Part shown: positions 35,909 through 48,165 of the stretch, piece after piece
Layout: every line of letters begins with the position of its first letter
How positions within the stretch are numbered: the first letter of the stretch is position 1
Assembly: GCA_037501455.1 (NCBI GenBank)
Contig: CM074858.1
Coordinates: 83,922,501-83,986,500, forward strand
Direction: 5' to 3'
DNA length: 64,000 nt
Origin: Lantana camara
Taxonomy: Eukaryota; Streptophyta; Magnoliopsida; Lamiales; Verbenaceae
The notes under the pieces: model-generated
What the model saw: only the letters and a program-made list of their open reading frames with translations
Database searches by the model: none
Told to the model about the DNA's origin: nothing
Position numbers and translations under genes: made by a program

Positions 35909-36419
35909 TGATATGAATTAATAAACGTAAAATTAACTGGAAATCTGATAAAACTAAAAAACAGAGCATGCAAAGCAGGAGAGATAAAGAAGAAGGAGAT
36001 GGGAAAATCGAACTTTCATTTACTCAAAAGTTGCCATACAAAATCACCAACCAACCCTAAATACCAAAACATCCCATAAAACGTCAGCATCAAAGGAAAT
36101 ACATTAGCAAGGGAATAATTTGCACTCCTACGTACTACAATACTGAGATGAAATGGTCCCCTCCAAACTTTTAGTGCCAGACTCAGTAATAACCCTTGGA
36201 TCAGATATGCTATCAACGGCTGAAACAGCTTCTTGGCGAGACAGAGTATCAGCCACAGGATCAGCATCTTTGGAATACACGGCTGAGATTCTTTCTTCAT
36301 TAATTGGAACGACGTCGTTCACAACTCTTTTGAATTTGATCCTACGGTCATGATGAAAACTCATCCAACGGTTGCCATTAAACTCCACATTTTCCACCAA
36401 ATTTAACTATAATGTGACA
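35909..36419 (-). mobile_element. 3' LTR of the Reina-like element
   Basis: Starts on the minus strand at 36419 with TGTCACATTATAG, directly after the polypurine tract, and overlaps the last codons of pol (NVTL then stop). The far end is uncertain: a CA end is possible at 35,909 or at 35,969, and without the 5' LTR the choice cannot be made. Open frames in it are chance. Confidence 0.55.
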
Positions 36420-39400
36420 TTGGTCCCTCCTTTTTGAGATCCTTGTCCACAAGGATCAAAATCTGGGAATTTCTTGATCATCATGTTGTAATCCTCCCGT
36501 GTTGCCTCTACTTCGGTGGAGTGCACCCACTGTATCAGTAACTGAGCTATGGGTCTATTATTTCTGGGAACAATCCTTCTTCCTAACACAGCCAAAGGAT
36601 AAATTTTGAATTGCCCACTTTCAGTAACTCCAGGTAGCTCCTGACAGGTTACATGTTTGGTCCCAATCTTCTTTTTTAGCAAAGATACATGGAACACCGG
36701 ATGGATCATTCTAGCTTCTGGTAATTGCAGTTTGTAAGCTGCTTGTCCCACCTTAGCAATGACTGTATAGGGTCCAAAATATTTCGGAGCTAACTTCATA
36801 TTCTTCCTCACAGCAACAGAGGTTTGTCTGTAAGGTTGAAGCTTTAAGTAGACCACATCACCTACTTCAAACTTTCTTTCTGTCCTGTTTCTGTCTGCAT
36901 ATACTTTCATGCGGTTTTTAGCAGCTTCCAGGTTTTCCTTTAGTGTGGCATTGAATTTAACTCTTTCTTCCATAAATTTCTGGACATCAGTATTCACACA
37001 CTCAACATAAGGTCCCAATATATTCTTATCTGGTTTGCATCCATACAAAGCTTCAAAGGGAGTAACCTTCAAACTAGTGTGAAAATTTGTATTATACCAG
37101 AATTCAGCACGAGGCAAACATTTTTTCCACAATTTAGGCTTCAAATGACATATGCACCTTAGATAAGTTTCCAAGCACTGATTTACCCTCTCTGTTTGCC
37201 CATCAGATTGAGGATGGTAGGCTGAAGACATGGCCAAATTAATTCCCAATAACCTGCACATCTCCTTCCAAAATTGACTTGTGAAAATCCTATCTCTGTC
37301 AGAGACAATTGTCTGTGGAATGCCATGCAATTTATAAATGTTATCTATGAACATTCTAGCTACTGTTTCAGCTAAGAAAGGGTGAGAGATAGCTAGCAAG
37401 TGCCCATACTTACTGAATCTATCAACCACCACTAAAATAGCATTCTTTCCCTCAGCTTGAGGAAGGCCTTCTATGAAATCTATTGAGATATGGATCCAAG
37501 CTTGCTCTGGCACTGGTAGTGGTTGGAATAATCCAGGGTATTTCACATTCTCATGTTTTGACCTCTGACAAATGTCACACTCCTTCACCCAAGTTTCCAC
37601 CTCTTCTTTCATTTTAGGCTATATAAACATTGATTTAACCCTCTGTAATGTACCTCCAATCCCAGAATGCCCTCCTAAGTATGTATCATGCAGTGACTTA
37701 ATAATCTTTTGCCTCAGATTAGAGTTATTTCCCACACAAATTCGTCTCTTCCTTCTTAGTAAGGCCCCATTCCAAGTATATTCTGGAAACACATTGACAT
37801 CCACTGTTTTAGCTTACACAATCTGAGAATAAATAGGATCAGCAACATAGGAATCACTCACCTCAGTGACCCATGTGAGAACTACTGTTGTAATTGCATT
37901 GCATTGTACTGATGAGTGATCAACCCTTGATAAAGCATCAGCTACTTTATTTTCCACTCCTTTCTTGTATTGCACCTCATAATCATAACCAAGTAGCTTA
38001 GAAATCCACCTTTGCTGCAGTATAGTTCCCATCCTTTGCTCCAGCATATGTTTCAAACTCTGCTGATCTGACGTTATGATAAAATGATTACCCTGCAAGT
38101 AATGTTTCCATTTATTCACAGCAAGTAACACAGCCATAAATTCCTTTTCATATACTGATAAACCCTTGTTCTTAAACCCCAATGCCTTACTCAGATAAGC
38201 TATTAGTCTCCCCTGTTGCATCAGTACTGCTCCAATACCATCCTTGTTTGCATCTGTCTCAAGAACAAATGTCTTGCTGAAATCAGGAAGAACCAAGACA
38301 GGTGTTGATGTAACAGCTTGTTTCAATCTTTCAAAAGCTTCATTGGCCTTGTCACTCCACAGGAAACTGTCCTTCCTCAGTAAATCAGTTAATGGCTTAC
38401 TGATAAGTCCATAATTCTGAATGAATTTTCTATAATAACCAGTAAGCCCCAAGAAACCCCTTAATGCTTTCACAGATTTAGGGACAGGCCATTGCACCAT
38501 ACTTTTGATCTTCTCAGGATCAGTGGCAACCCCTTTCTCTGAGATAATGTGCCCCAAATACTCCACACTTTCTTTACCAAAGCTGCACTTACTCGTCTTA
38601 GCATATAGTTGGTGTTGTTTCAAGATCTCCAACACAGTTTGCAAATGATTTATATGCTCCTTCCAACTCTTACTATACACCAATATGTCATCAAAGAAAA
38701 CCAGTATATACTTCCTTAAGTATGAGAAAAATACCTAATTCATTAAGGACTGGAAGGTTGATGGGGCATTGCATAACCCAAAAGGCATGACTAGAAACTC
38801 ATAATGGCCATTATGAGTGACAAAACTGGTCTTTGGAATGTCACTGTCTCTCATACTGATTTGAGATCAATCTTGGAAAAGTATTTGGCACCATGTAACT
38901 CATCTATCAACTCATCAATGATGGGAATTGGAAAGTTGTGTTTGACTGTCAAAGTATTTAAGTATCTGTAGTCAACACACATCCTCCATGTACCATCCTT
39001 CTTTTTGACCAATAAAATTGGTGAAGCAAAAGGGCTTTGGCTTATTTGAATAATCCCTTCCTTCAACATCCCTTTCACCAATTCTTCTATCTCATTCTTC
39101 TGAGTATGGGAATACCTGTAAGGTAATTGCTTCCTGGGCGCAGCATCTGACTTTAATTCAATCTGGTGCTCAATCTTTCTCCTTGGTGGTAAAGACTTTG
39201 GCTCCTCAAAAACTTCCTGATACTAATCTAACACTTCCTTCAACCCTTCCCCTTTCACTTCTTCTTCCACTGCTGAAATAGTTAGGGAAAATATTTGTTC
39301 ACACATCCCTGCATTACCACCCTCCACTAGCTCACTCAACTCCTCAGCTGTGAGGTACTTTAACTCAGCATTACCAGTTAATGATTTCAATTTTATCCTC

Positions 39401-39660
39401 TCATTTCCTTTAGATATGGTCACCCTTTGATCTTTGTAATCTAAGTGAACTGGATTGTGATCATTGAGCCAATCTCCCCCTAGTAGCAAGCCATAACCTC
39501 CCAAATCAAGGATTCTGATAGGGAAAGTGAATTCATGCCCTTGCATTTTCCATTTCAACTCAGGAAAGATAGTATCACTCACTAATTTCCTGCCATCAGC
39601 CATCCTTACCCTCACTGGTTTAGCAGGTTCTCTTTTGCTTTTCAATTTCATTGCTACTGT
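36407..39660 (-). pseudogene. pol: Reina-like pol: protease, RT, RNase H, integrase, chromodomain-like tail
   Basis: Order on the minus strand: retropepsin (39,651-39,223, with LGGDWL), RT (39,081 to about 38,400, [18 protein letters not shown]; catalytic FFDD near 38,690), RNase H (about 38,280-37,920, ETDANKDGIGAVL, KVADALSR), integrase zinc finger (CDICQRSKHE), the D,D,E core (IDFIEGLP..., VSDRDRIF, HPQSDGQTERVNQCLE) and a chromodomain-like tail to 36,407. The protease start lies beyond solo LTR H at 53,150-53,084, where the active site reads DYG instead of DSG. Breaks: a small deletion and frameshift in RT near 38,855, and in-frame stops near 38,737, 37,812 and 37,617. The protein is dead, but domain order is intact. 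Confidence 0.85.
36420..36435 (-). other. Polypurine tract of the Reina-like element
   Basis: Minus-strand AAAAAGGAGGGACCAA directly before TGTCACATT. Confidence 0.75.
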
Positions 39661-40985
39661 TGTAACACCCTAAAAGGAGGATGCCACATCTCCCGCACTA
39701 AGACCCAGACCCGGTCACGAAATAGAAAGTCCATGCCCGAATCCGAATCAAAGCGAACGGGAGACCAACTCACACACTAGGCTAGGCGGATCTAACTCGA
39801 CAAACTCAGAGCGCGGAAGCAATTTAAACAATCATCATCAGATAGCGAAAGCAATTAAATCAACGTACAAAATGAGTGACGGGTTCAACTAGCATAGATA
39901 CCTAGTCCTGAATCTCAAATCATCACAACGTAATAAACCAACATAAGTATCAGCAGAATAGCTAATTACATCAAAATGCTAGCATACTAACCCCACACGG
40001 GTTTAAGTCTAAGTAGAGCATAAAGCATAATCTCCAAAAGCGGACAAATGCATCTTAACACCAACTAAATCGACAAGTGTGACTCCGAAGACTCATTTCC
40101 GCCTAGCTCAAGCCAAAAGGAAACCTGCAAACTAAAAGATAAAATGAGGGGGTCAATCAACTGACTGAGTGAGGGGGCTAACGCACACCCGCACACTAAT
40201 ATATATAGAGCACAGCACATAACAGAAGGGTGGACTCATGAACCGGGTATAAGGGTTTATATACCAAAACATTTGAAAACAAACTTATTTGTATACTTTA
40301 GAAAGTATTTTCAGAAACCTTATTCCGATTCATGATTCCCATAATAGATCACATCATATACTCGGCGAGTACGAGCTTCCAACCTTTACTCCTCATATCA
40401 GAACAAAACGGAAATACAGAAATAATCCACCCTAACTCCGCTGATGGAAAGAGCCTCGCGATGGCCCTATCCATCCAGAACAATCATACCCACAAGGGGT
40501 AGCGAACCCACAAGTGTCCTCCCCGGCTTTTACACCGAAGGCTCAAAGTACCACGCCTCCCCTATCTCCCTGAGTCGCGCGATGATACTTCAAATGGAAC
40601 TTGTTGGAAAACACGAATCAGAAAGCAGCGGAATTTAAAAAATTTTCCCAACAAAAGGACCTTGAACTCGCAATCGTGTAACCAAATTCGTAAAGATAGA
40701 AAACTTACTTTTCTTTTGTTCTTTCTTGAAGCGTTTCAAGCCACCCAAGAACGCTCTTCTCGCGGCTTGATCCCCTCTCCTTGGTAAAGCTCGAATCTTC
40801 TAACTTCTAACTTCAAGTCTCTAGAGAAAGTCCACCAACTTGATCACAATCTAACTAGTAAGGATGCTAGTTCTCTAGTTAGTGTTTAGGCTTAACCTAG
40901 GGTTTAATTTAATCTTGGAGAAAGGAAGGTGTTCAACACATGAACCAAGAATTGTCAATTAGCTCCATAAGGAGCTCGAGCTCCC

Positions 40986-40996
40986 CTATTTATAGG
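40986..40996 (-). promoter_or_regulatory. LTR TATA box
   Basis: CCTATAAATAG on the minus strand, a near-ideal plant TATA box. Transcription is expected to start about 30 bp lower. The inverted 5' copy has the same box on the plus strand at 49,392-49,403. Confidence 0.7.
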
Positions 40997-41342
40997 GAGG
41001 GGGTTGCCGAAATTCCTAGTCCTTTATGGGCTAGGATTTTGGTCCCTCTCTCCTATTACTTGATCATCAAGTATTTTCCAACTTTGACTTTGAATTCTAA
41101 TTCAAGTCAACTTTTAAGAGAGCTAAAAATATCCAAACTATTTTTGGATAATTTTATACTTTATTTATTATAAAATAAATAACTTATTTTTATCTAATTA
41201 ATTAATTCGTAATTAATTAACTAGATTATTTTCTCCAAAATTAGACTTTTTTTTAATTCAAAATTAAACTAAAGTCTATTAAATAATTAACTAATTAATT
41301 ATTTAACATATATATAATATATATATATACACACATGTGTGA

Positions 41343-41399
41343 CACGTGTCACAGTGACACGTGTCACTCACGTGAGCCACACGTGTGACTTCACACGTG
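41343..41399 (-). promoter_or_regulatory. G-box cluster of the Angela LTR
   Basis: Five CACGTG hexamers (41343, 41358, 41369, 41380, 41394) in 57 bp, about 350-410 bp upstream of the TATA box. Placement matches that in the solo LTR at 13.6 kb. A bZIP/bHLH-responsive enhancer is inferred, not shown. Confidence 0.6.
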
Positions 41400-42563
41400 T
41401 GGAACCCTCTTGGCCCGATTAACTCGTTTAATCATTTTCAAGCCTCAACTCATGTAACCAAGTTGTTGTGTGTGACCCTCTAGGTTCTCAATTCAATTAG
41501 CAGTGACCCTAATTAATTAATTCACTAATTAATTAATCAGTCCACAGATTAAACGACCATAGTCTAGCGACAGGTGTTTAACCCCTAGCTGAATTGGAAT
41601 GTTCGGATTCGACAGAACCTTTAAGTCATTGATTCATGTGAGATACAATCCTCCTACTTACTATCTCTCAACCAAGATCTAGGGCAAGGGAATAATCAGA
41701 ACCCTAATAATCCGGTCTTAAAACTAAGTGCATTTCATATCCATTTGATCTCAATCCAAGAAACCCTTTTCTTGATGTCTTGATCTACTGCCTTGGCCAA
41801 GGACTCCATATGGCAAATGAATGACTTACACAATAAGAGATCACCTTGCATATGCAAGTGTAGGTCCTTTCTTGATTCTCATTTACTTTCATGAATCACT
41901 TGTGCAGCCCCAGCATAAGCCTTGAATCAGTTGTCTAAGGCGACACCCTTTAAAGCTTATACCAAAGACTACAGAGTTAACTCATAAAGTAACATGGAAC
42001 CTCAAGTCTAAGGATCAATTAATCACATCAATAACTCGTGAGATATTTCCTAATCTGGAAGTTTCCATTTCCTGAAATAGAAACTTCCTTTCCCATTTAG
42101 GAATGTTCTCACACGGGGCACCTCAGTGAACTTACTTATTAAAGTAAGCACCCTCATGTATCACGCACGTATCAACTATACACTTTGCACCTCCATGAAA
42201 CAAGGTGGTCCTTCTTAAGGGCGTGATCCCACAAGCAAGCCTTAGAGGAGTCAGGTTGACACTCCCACTGTCTGTAGGACTCATCGGCTTGGAGTATTTT
42301 ACTAATCATGACTTATGTGATATATGGCTCGTTTCATGAACCATTTCACCTAAATGGTAGAGTCTTAAAGTCATCAGGATTAGGGGAGTTCTCATACATG
42401 CACAGCTAAAGTAAACGCATACCAAACAAGAGCATATAAAGAAGTGTTGCCTCAATTCGTTATTTCATTCAAAGATTGTCTGTGATTACAATAAGGAAAA
42501 GCACAAAGCGGATATACAATCGGCTTTCTAGGGCACTATTCCTAACAATCTCCCACTTGCCCG

Positions 42564-45500
42564 TTAAAGCCATTCTAAAGCTACTCTAAGTCCCATCTTC
42601 TGAAGATGACTTTGGAAAGCTTCTCGACTAAGGGGTTTAGTAAGTGGATCTGCCACGTTCTCTGATGATGTGACCCTCTCAATTTGCACATCACCTCTTT
42701 TGATAATATCACGGATTAGGTGATACTTCCTCATAATGTGCTTGGTCCGTTGGTGAGATCTTGGTTCTCTTGCTTGAGCAACCGCCCCAGTGTTGTCACA
42801 AAACACAGTAATGGGGTCTTTCATGCTAGGAACAACATTCAACTCTTTAATGAAGTTTCTAATCCAAACACCTTCCTTAGCTGCATCATTTGCAGCTAAG
42901 TATTCGGCCTCAGTGGTCGAATCCGCAGTGGTAGTTTGCTTGGAACTCTTCCAACTCACTGCTCCACCGTTTAGGCAGAAAATGTATCCTGACATTGACT
43001 TAAAATCATCTAAGTCAGATGCAAAGCTTGCATCGCAGTATCCTTCGACATTAAGATCTTTCTGACCTCCGTAAACTAAGAATAAATCTTTAGTACTTTT
43101 CAAGTACTTAAGAATATTCTTCACGGCAGCCCAGTGACCATCTCCAGGGTCAGTTTGGAAACGACTTGTCACACTAAGTGCATAAGCCACATCCGGTCGA
43201 GTACATAACATTGCATACATTATGCTACCTATTGCTGACGCATAAGGTGTATGAGTCATTCTCTCCTTCTCAAGGTTAGTCTTAGGACACATCTTCTTTG
43301 AAAGACATGTTCCTACACTCATAGGAAGGTTCTTAACCTTTGCTGACTCCATATTGAATCTCTTCAATACTTTGTCAATGTACATCGATTGTGATAGTCC
43401 TATTAACCTTCTAGATCTATCTCTATAGATTTTAATTCCAAGGATATAGGACGCATCACCAAGATCTTTCATCTCGAATTGGTTCGATAACCATAACTTA
43501 GTCACTTTCATGTCATCCTTCGAATTCCCAATAAGAAGGATGTCATCAACATAAAGTACTAAGAATTGCACTGAGGTCTCCAATTCCTTTCTATACACAC
43601 ATGATTCATTCGTAATTTGGATGAAGCCAAACGCTTTGACTGATTCATCAAATCGAATGTTCCAATTCCTAGAAGCCTGTTTCAATCCATAGATTGATCT
43701 TTGGAGTTTGCAAACCTTTTGCTCACTCCCACTGAATGTGAAACCTATGGGTTGCTCCATATAAATGTCTTTATCAATGTCACCATTGAGAAAGGCAGTT
43801 TTCACATCCATTTGCCATATCTCATAGTCATAATATGCAGCAATGGCAAGCATGATTCGAATGGACTTTTGCATTGCAACTGGTGAAAAGGTTTCGTCAA
43901 AGTCCACGCCGGGTCTTTGAGTGAATCCTTTTGCAACCAGTCTTGCCTTGTAGGCTGCAATGCTTCCATCAACTCCAAGCTTTCTCTTAAAGATCCATTT
44001 GCAACCTATGGGTTTGACCCCATCAGACAAATCTACCAAGGTCCAAACTTGGTTGGAGTTCATGGAATCCATTTCGGATTTCATGGCTTCTATCCACTGT
44101 TCAGAGTCAGAATCTGAAAGTGCCTCCTCATATGTTGAAGGATCATTATCCTTTTGAGAGATTTCATGGAAGAATCCATACCATCTCTCCGGCTGTCTAG
44201 GAGTGCGTTCAGAACGCCTTAGAGGAGGATTTACATGTGTATCGAAATTCGTGATTGGTTGTGGTTGATCAGAGTGGGACGTTTCTTCAGTGGGTGATGT
44301 GGGGTCATTTTGTACTTCTTCTAATTCTATGACCTTGCCTTTCTTTTCTTTAAGGAACGGTTCCTCCAGAAAAGTAGCATTTCTGGAAACAAACACCTTT
44401 TGCTCAGATTGATCATAGAAATAGTATCCTATGGATTCCTTAGGATAACCTACAAAGTAGCATAAGTTAGAACGAGATTCTAACTTATCTCCCACTGTCC
44501 TCTTCACGTAAGCAGGACAACCCCAAATTCTTAAGTAAGAATAACTAGGGATTTTACCATGCCACATTTCATAGGGTGTCTTGGGGACTGACTTAGAGGG
44601 AACTAGATTCAGAATCTTTGCTGCACTTTCTAGGGCATAACCCCAGAAAGAAGGTGGTAAGTCAGTGAAACTCATCATGGAACGAACCATATCAAGTAGG
44701 GTTCTATTCCTTCTCTCAGAAACTCCATTAAGCTGAGGAGTTCCCGGAGGAGTCCACTGAGAGATAATCCCATTATCCTTGAGATGATTAAGGAATTCTT
44801 CACTAAGATATTCGCCTCCTCGATCAGATCGAAGTGCTTTGATCTTGTGACCAGTTTGGTTCTCAACCTCCTTTTGAAATTCTAAGAATTTCTCAAAAGC
44901 TTCAGATTTATACTTCATTAAGTATACATAACCATACCGACTAAAGTCATCAGTAAAGGTTATGAAATACTGATGATTGCTTCTAGTGCTTACACTAAGC
45001 GGTCCACAAACATCAGTATGGATCAAATCCAAAACCTTAGTGGCACGTTCCACAGTTCCTTTAAAAGGGACTTTGGACAGTTTTCCTTTGAGACAGGATT
45101 CGCAAGAAGTTAACTCTTTGAGATCATTTTCAGAGAATGATCCTAAAGTGTTTATCTTGCTAATTCTGTTCTTGGAAATGTGTCCTAATCTAGCGTGCCA
45201 TAAGGGAGCTGAAACTTTGTCATCTCTCTTACGCTTTGTTTCTCGTTGTATATTCATAATATTGATATTTTGAGTTAGGTAAAGTCCATTACTTAGAGTA
45301 CCGATATGAACGGAAGAGTTGTTCCGTTTGATAAAGTATTTACCATTCTTAATATAAGTTTCATAACCTTCACAATCTAATATTGGAACTAAAATTATAT
45401 TACGAATAATGCTCGGTACATAAAGGACTTTATTTAAGACTAACTCAAAACTACCTAAATCTAATCTAATTGTGCCTAAAGCTCGAGCTTCAACGTTTGA

Positions 45501-45752
45501 GCCATCACCGATCTTCAAGACACATTCTCCTTCTTTGAGTTGTTGGACTTCACTTAGCATCTGTACATCATTACAGATATGAGTTCCACAACCGGTATCA
45601 AGTACCCAAGAACTAGAATTAATAGAAAGATTTACTTCAACGAGAAAGATACCTTTCTTTAGAGTAGCCTTGTACTCTGGGCAGTTTCTCCTCCAATGTC
45701 CCGCTTTGCCACAATGGAAGCAAACATCCTCTTTCTGATCACGCTTCCTCTT
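42564..45752 (-). CDS. pol: Ty1/copia pol: zinc knuckle, protease, integrase, RT, RNase H
   Basis: One frame is open from just after a TAA at 45,755-45,753 to its stop at 42,564. It reads a CCHC knuckle (CFHCGKAGHWRRNC), then a retropepsin site (WVLDTGCGTHIC), and from the Met at 45,560 a further 998 residues. In those: GAG-pre-integrase with WHARLGHIS (residues 121-129) and CESCLKGK; integrase D183 (HTDVCG), D246 (RSDRGGEY), E282 (VSERRNRT); RT with YVDD at 670-673; RNase H with CDASF, a TEAEY motif and CDNTGA. All key residues are present, so the enzyme part appears intact. In the family the polyprotein copies and integrates the element. Without gag and with its promoter inverted, this copy could act only if supplied in trans or read through from outside. 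Confidence 0.9.
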   Translation of the reverse strand, partial: KRKRDQKEDVCFHCGKAGHWRRNCPEYKATLKKGIFLVEVNLSINSSSWVLDTGCGTHICNDVQMLSEVQQLKEGECVLKIGDGSNVEARALGTIRLDLGSFELVLNKVLYVPSIIRNIILVPILDCEGYETYIKNGKYFIKRNNSSVHIGTLSNGLYLTQNINIMNIQRETKRKRDDKVSAPLWHARLGHISKNRISKINTLGSFSENDLKELTSCESCLKGKLSKVPFKGTVERATKVLDLIHTDVCGPLSVSTRSNHQYFITFTDDFSRYGYVYLMKYKSEAFEKFLEFQKEVENQTGHKIKALRSDRGGEYLSEEFLNHLKDNGIISQWTPPGTPQLNGVSERRNRTLLDMVRSMMSFTDLPPSFWGYALESAAKILNLVPSKSVPKTPYEMWHGKIPSYSYLRIWGCPAYVKRTVGDKLESRSNLCYFVGYPKESIGYYFYDQSEQKVFVSRNATFLEEPFLKEKKGKVIELEEVQNDPTSPTEETSHSDQPQPITNFDTHVNPPLRRSERTPRQPERWYGFFHEISQKDNDPSTYEEALSDSDSEQWIEAMKSEMDSMNSNQVWTLVDLSDGVKPIGCKWIFKRKLGVDGSIAAYKARLVAKGFTQRPGVDFDETFSPVAMQKSIRIMLAIAAYYDYEIWQMDVKTAFLNGDIDKDIYMEQPIGFTFSGSEQKVCKLQRSIYGLKQASRNWNIRFDESVKAFGFIQITNESCVYRKELETSVQFLVLYVDDILLIGNSKDDMKVTKLWLSNQFEMKDLGDASYILGIKIYRDRSRRLIGLSQSMYIDKVLKRFNMESAKVKNLPMSVGTCLSKKMCPKTNLEKERMTHTPYASAIGSIMYAMLCTRPDVAYALSVTSRFQTDPGDGHWAAVKNILKYLKSTKDLFLVYGGQKDLNVEGYCDASFASDLDDFKSMSGYIFCLNGGAVSWKSSKQTTTADSTTEAEYLAANDAAKEGVWIRNFIKELNVVPSMKDPITVFCDNTGAVAQAREPRSHQRTKHIMRKYHLIRDIIKRGDVQIERVTSSENVADPLTKPLSREAFQSHLQKMGLRVALEWL

Positions 45753-46483
45753 TTAGGCCTTCCCCTTCGAAATGCCACCAGTGGGCCTAAGGGGTTTCTT
45801 CTTCTTCTTTTGGGCTTTCTTGCCCTTACCTTTAGAAAGCCCAGAAGAGGAAGATGGAGCATTCACCATCAAAACCTTATTGTCCTTCTTGATCGTGCTT
45901 TCAGCAGTCACAAGCTGACTAATCAGCTCAGCTACAGTAGCACCAGCATGATTCATGTTGAAGTTAAGGACAAATGGGTTGAATGATGGTGGGAGCGAAG
46001 CTAGCAACAAATCCACTGAAAGCTCATCTTTCAGTGGCATGTCCATGGAAGCAAGTTTCTCAGTAAGGGCAAGAAACTTGAGTCCATATTCATGGACGCT
46101 TGAACCTTCCCTCATTCTCAAGTGGAACAATTCCTTTGATGTGTTATACCTTGTAACACGTTCATGAGGCGGTAAAGTTGCTCTAAGTGGTCGTAAATCT
46201 CCCAAGCAAATTCCATGGCCTCATGTTGTCTTTGCAAGTCCGGAGACATGTTAGCCAACATAAGGCAACGGGCTTGGAGATTATCATCCTTCCACTTCTG
46301 AATCGCGTCCCGCTCAGCCCGAGTGGGAGCCTCCCCTTCGGGACTGGGCTCCCCTTCGAAGAGAACATAAGTTCTCTTCTCAGAATCTAAAATGATTTTT
46401 AGATTCCTCAGCCAATCAGAATAGTTGGGACCAGTCAACTTGTTTGACTCGAGGATCGATACAAGAGGGTTTTTGGTTGCCAT
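45753..46483 (-). pseudogene. gag: Ty1/copia gag with one frameshift and one stop
   Basis: Starts MATKNPLVSILESNKLTGPN at 46,483, a typical copia gag N-terminus (LTGPNYSDWLRNLKIIL). The first frame ends at 46,118; the rest continues in another frame from about 46,180 (ERVTRYNTSKELFHLRMREG, then LLASLPPSFNPF) and stays in frame with pol, apart from a TAA at 45,755-45,753 right before the zinc knuckle. So one frameshift near 46,165-46,185 and one nonsense codon disable it. A Lys-rich stretch precedes the stop. Confidence 0.85.
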
Positions 46484-48165
46484 TTCAAAACACGTAGAGA
46501 ATCACAGAATCTACGACCTAAATGGTAAAACAGAGAACTAGTGAGCATGCTGAATTATAACGATATACAAAAGATAAGGTCTTTAATCTAATGTAGCTCC
46601 CACTGTTTTTCAAAGATCTAGAATTCCCAAAGATCTAAGAGGAACACGTTTCCCAATGGGTACTAAGATCCTAGGCATTTTACCTCGAACCCACGACTCG
46701 CGGACATTCTAAGTAAGAACCCTAGGTAGGTACAACTTACCAATTCTAACACCTTTAGAATTCTTAGTAATTGTTTTTGCATCACCTATCTTTCAATATG
46801 GACCCACGACTCGTGCGATATCCATATTTACTTAGGCGTTAAGCTAGACCCATCAATCATAAGATCATGACCAAAACTTAGTTCGAACGACCCACGACTC
46901 GCGGACATCGCCCTTGCTAAAATTGACCACGAAATATTGACCATTTAAAATGATTAATTAGGTAACTAAGAACTAATAAGCTCCACTAGCTATCCCACGA
47001 CTCGCGGACAATAACTAGCTTTACTTACTAAACTTAAAACCTATTGATGGAATGCTAGGAATTTAATTCAAAATTTGCATCTCGAATTTAAACACCTATT
47101 TGTTCGAAATTAGCTTAATATTTAATGGGAATTTTCGAATCAACCGGAGAGTCGTCCGGTTCGACCTCACCAACATATATGTTATCCAATTTTATTAGTC
47201 TTGATTAATGCAAGTACACTTAAATGCATATCAAACAAGCACATAAACAGATAACATGTCCTAGCATGATACTAACATGTAATGATCATGGGTTCTACCT
47301 ATCTTATGCGTGATATGTGGGAGCCACTCCACAATCACAAGTTCTAACATACATGCCACATAAACAGTTTAAATCACATAAGGGAAAGCGGTAACAAAAT
47401 ACGAGCCCTATCTCTATTACATTTAACAATTGAGATTCCCCTCCCTAACATTTTGAGGGGTCTTCACTTATGGCCTCCTTGTTACTTGAATGTGGTCCAT
47501 CTTACTCCATGGGTGCATTGTCTCCAAAATGAAAATAAAACCTCACCACCTATCTCTACTCTCAAATTACAATAAAAAGAAAAAGACATAAAGTAATAAG
47601 GCTCAATCTTCATATTGGCCTTAGACAATTACACGGGGCATACCCCGGCCTCAAAAACAGTAATATGGAAAGCCACATAATAAATCACATAACAGTACGC
47701 ACATAAGTGAGGCTCCAACCTCAATTGAAAAACGCAACTATAGGGCTCCAACCCCAATTTAAACCATCCATGTGCATAAATTAAAACCATACATAGATCT
47801 AAACCCATGATCACCTAACATGCTATTGCGAGAATTTAAATTTAGCCAATAAATTAAAATTCTCGTTTCAAGTCCTAATGACTTAAACGACTTAGATGCA
47901 ATTCTTGTTCAAGAGTCTTTTCTATAAAACTCGAAAAACAATAAACTAATAAAATTCCAATTAATTTCTGAAAATTAATAATTTTATTCTTTCAATATTT
48001 TCAGAAAATAAAGATTGTAATTTTTTTTTTTTTAAAATTTAAATCGCTTAAATTTTCAAAATCCCAATTTAAACAATTATTTCAAAAATAATTCAAATTT
48101 AATAAATAAAATTTTTCAGAAAAATTAAATCGGGATTTCAAGGACCGAAAACACGAAAACACGGT
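46484..48165 (-). other. Angela 5' leader with a four-fold repeated motif
   Basis: No coding sequence is seen. The motif CCCACGACTCGCGGACA occurs at 46,690, 46,891 and 46,994, with a variant CCCACGACTCGTGCGATA at 46,803. Spacings are 88-113 bp. The rest is AT-rich. It ends at 48,165, where the inverted LTR segment begins. Confidence 0.65.

Larger units (their letters stand above)
40602..42547 (-). mobile_element. Angela 3' LTR
   Basis: On the minus strand TGTTAGGAATAGTGCCC...TTTTCCAACA, preceded by the polypurine-like AAGTGGGAGAT (42,558-42,548). The 77-codon open frame near 40,940-41,173, which recurs in the inverted copy, is in LTR sequence and shows no family. Confidence 0.9.

Noticed and set aside
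40940..41173. 77-codon frame present in both Angela LTR copies (also 49,216-49,449)
   Set aside because: Both copies are the same LTR sequence, so identity is not evidence of coding; it spans the TATA box and start region.
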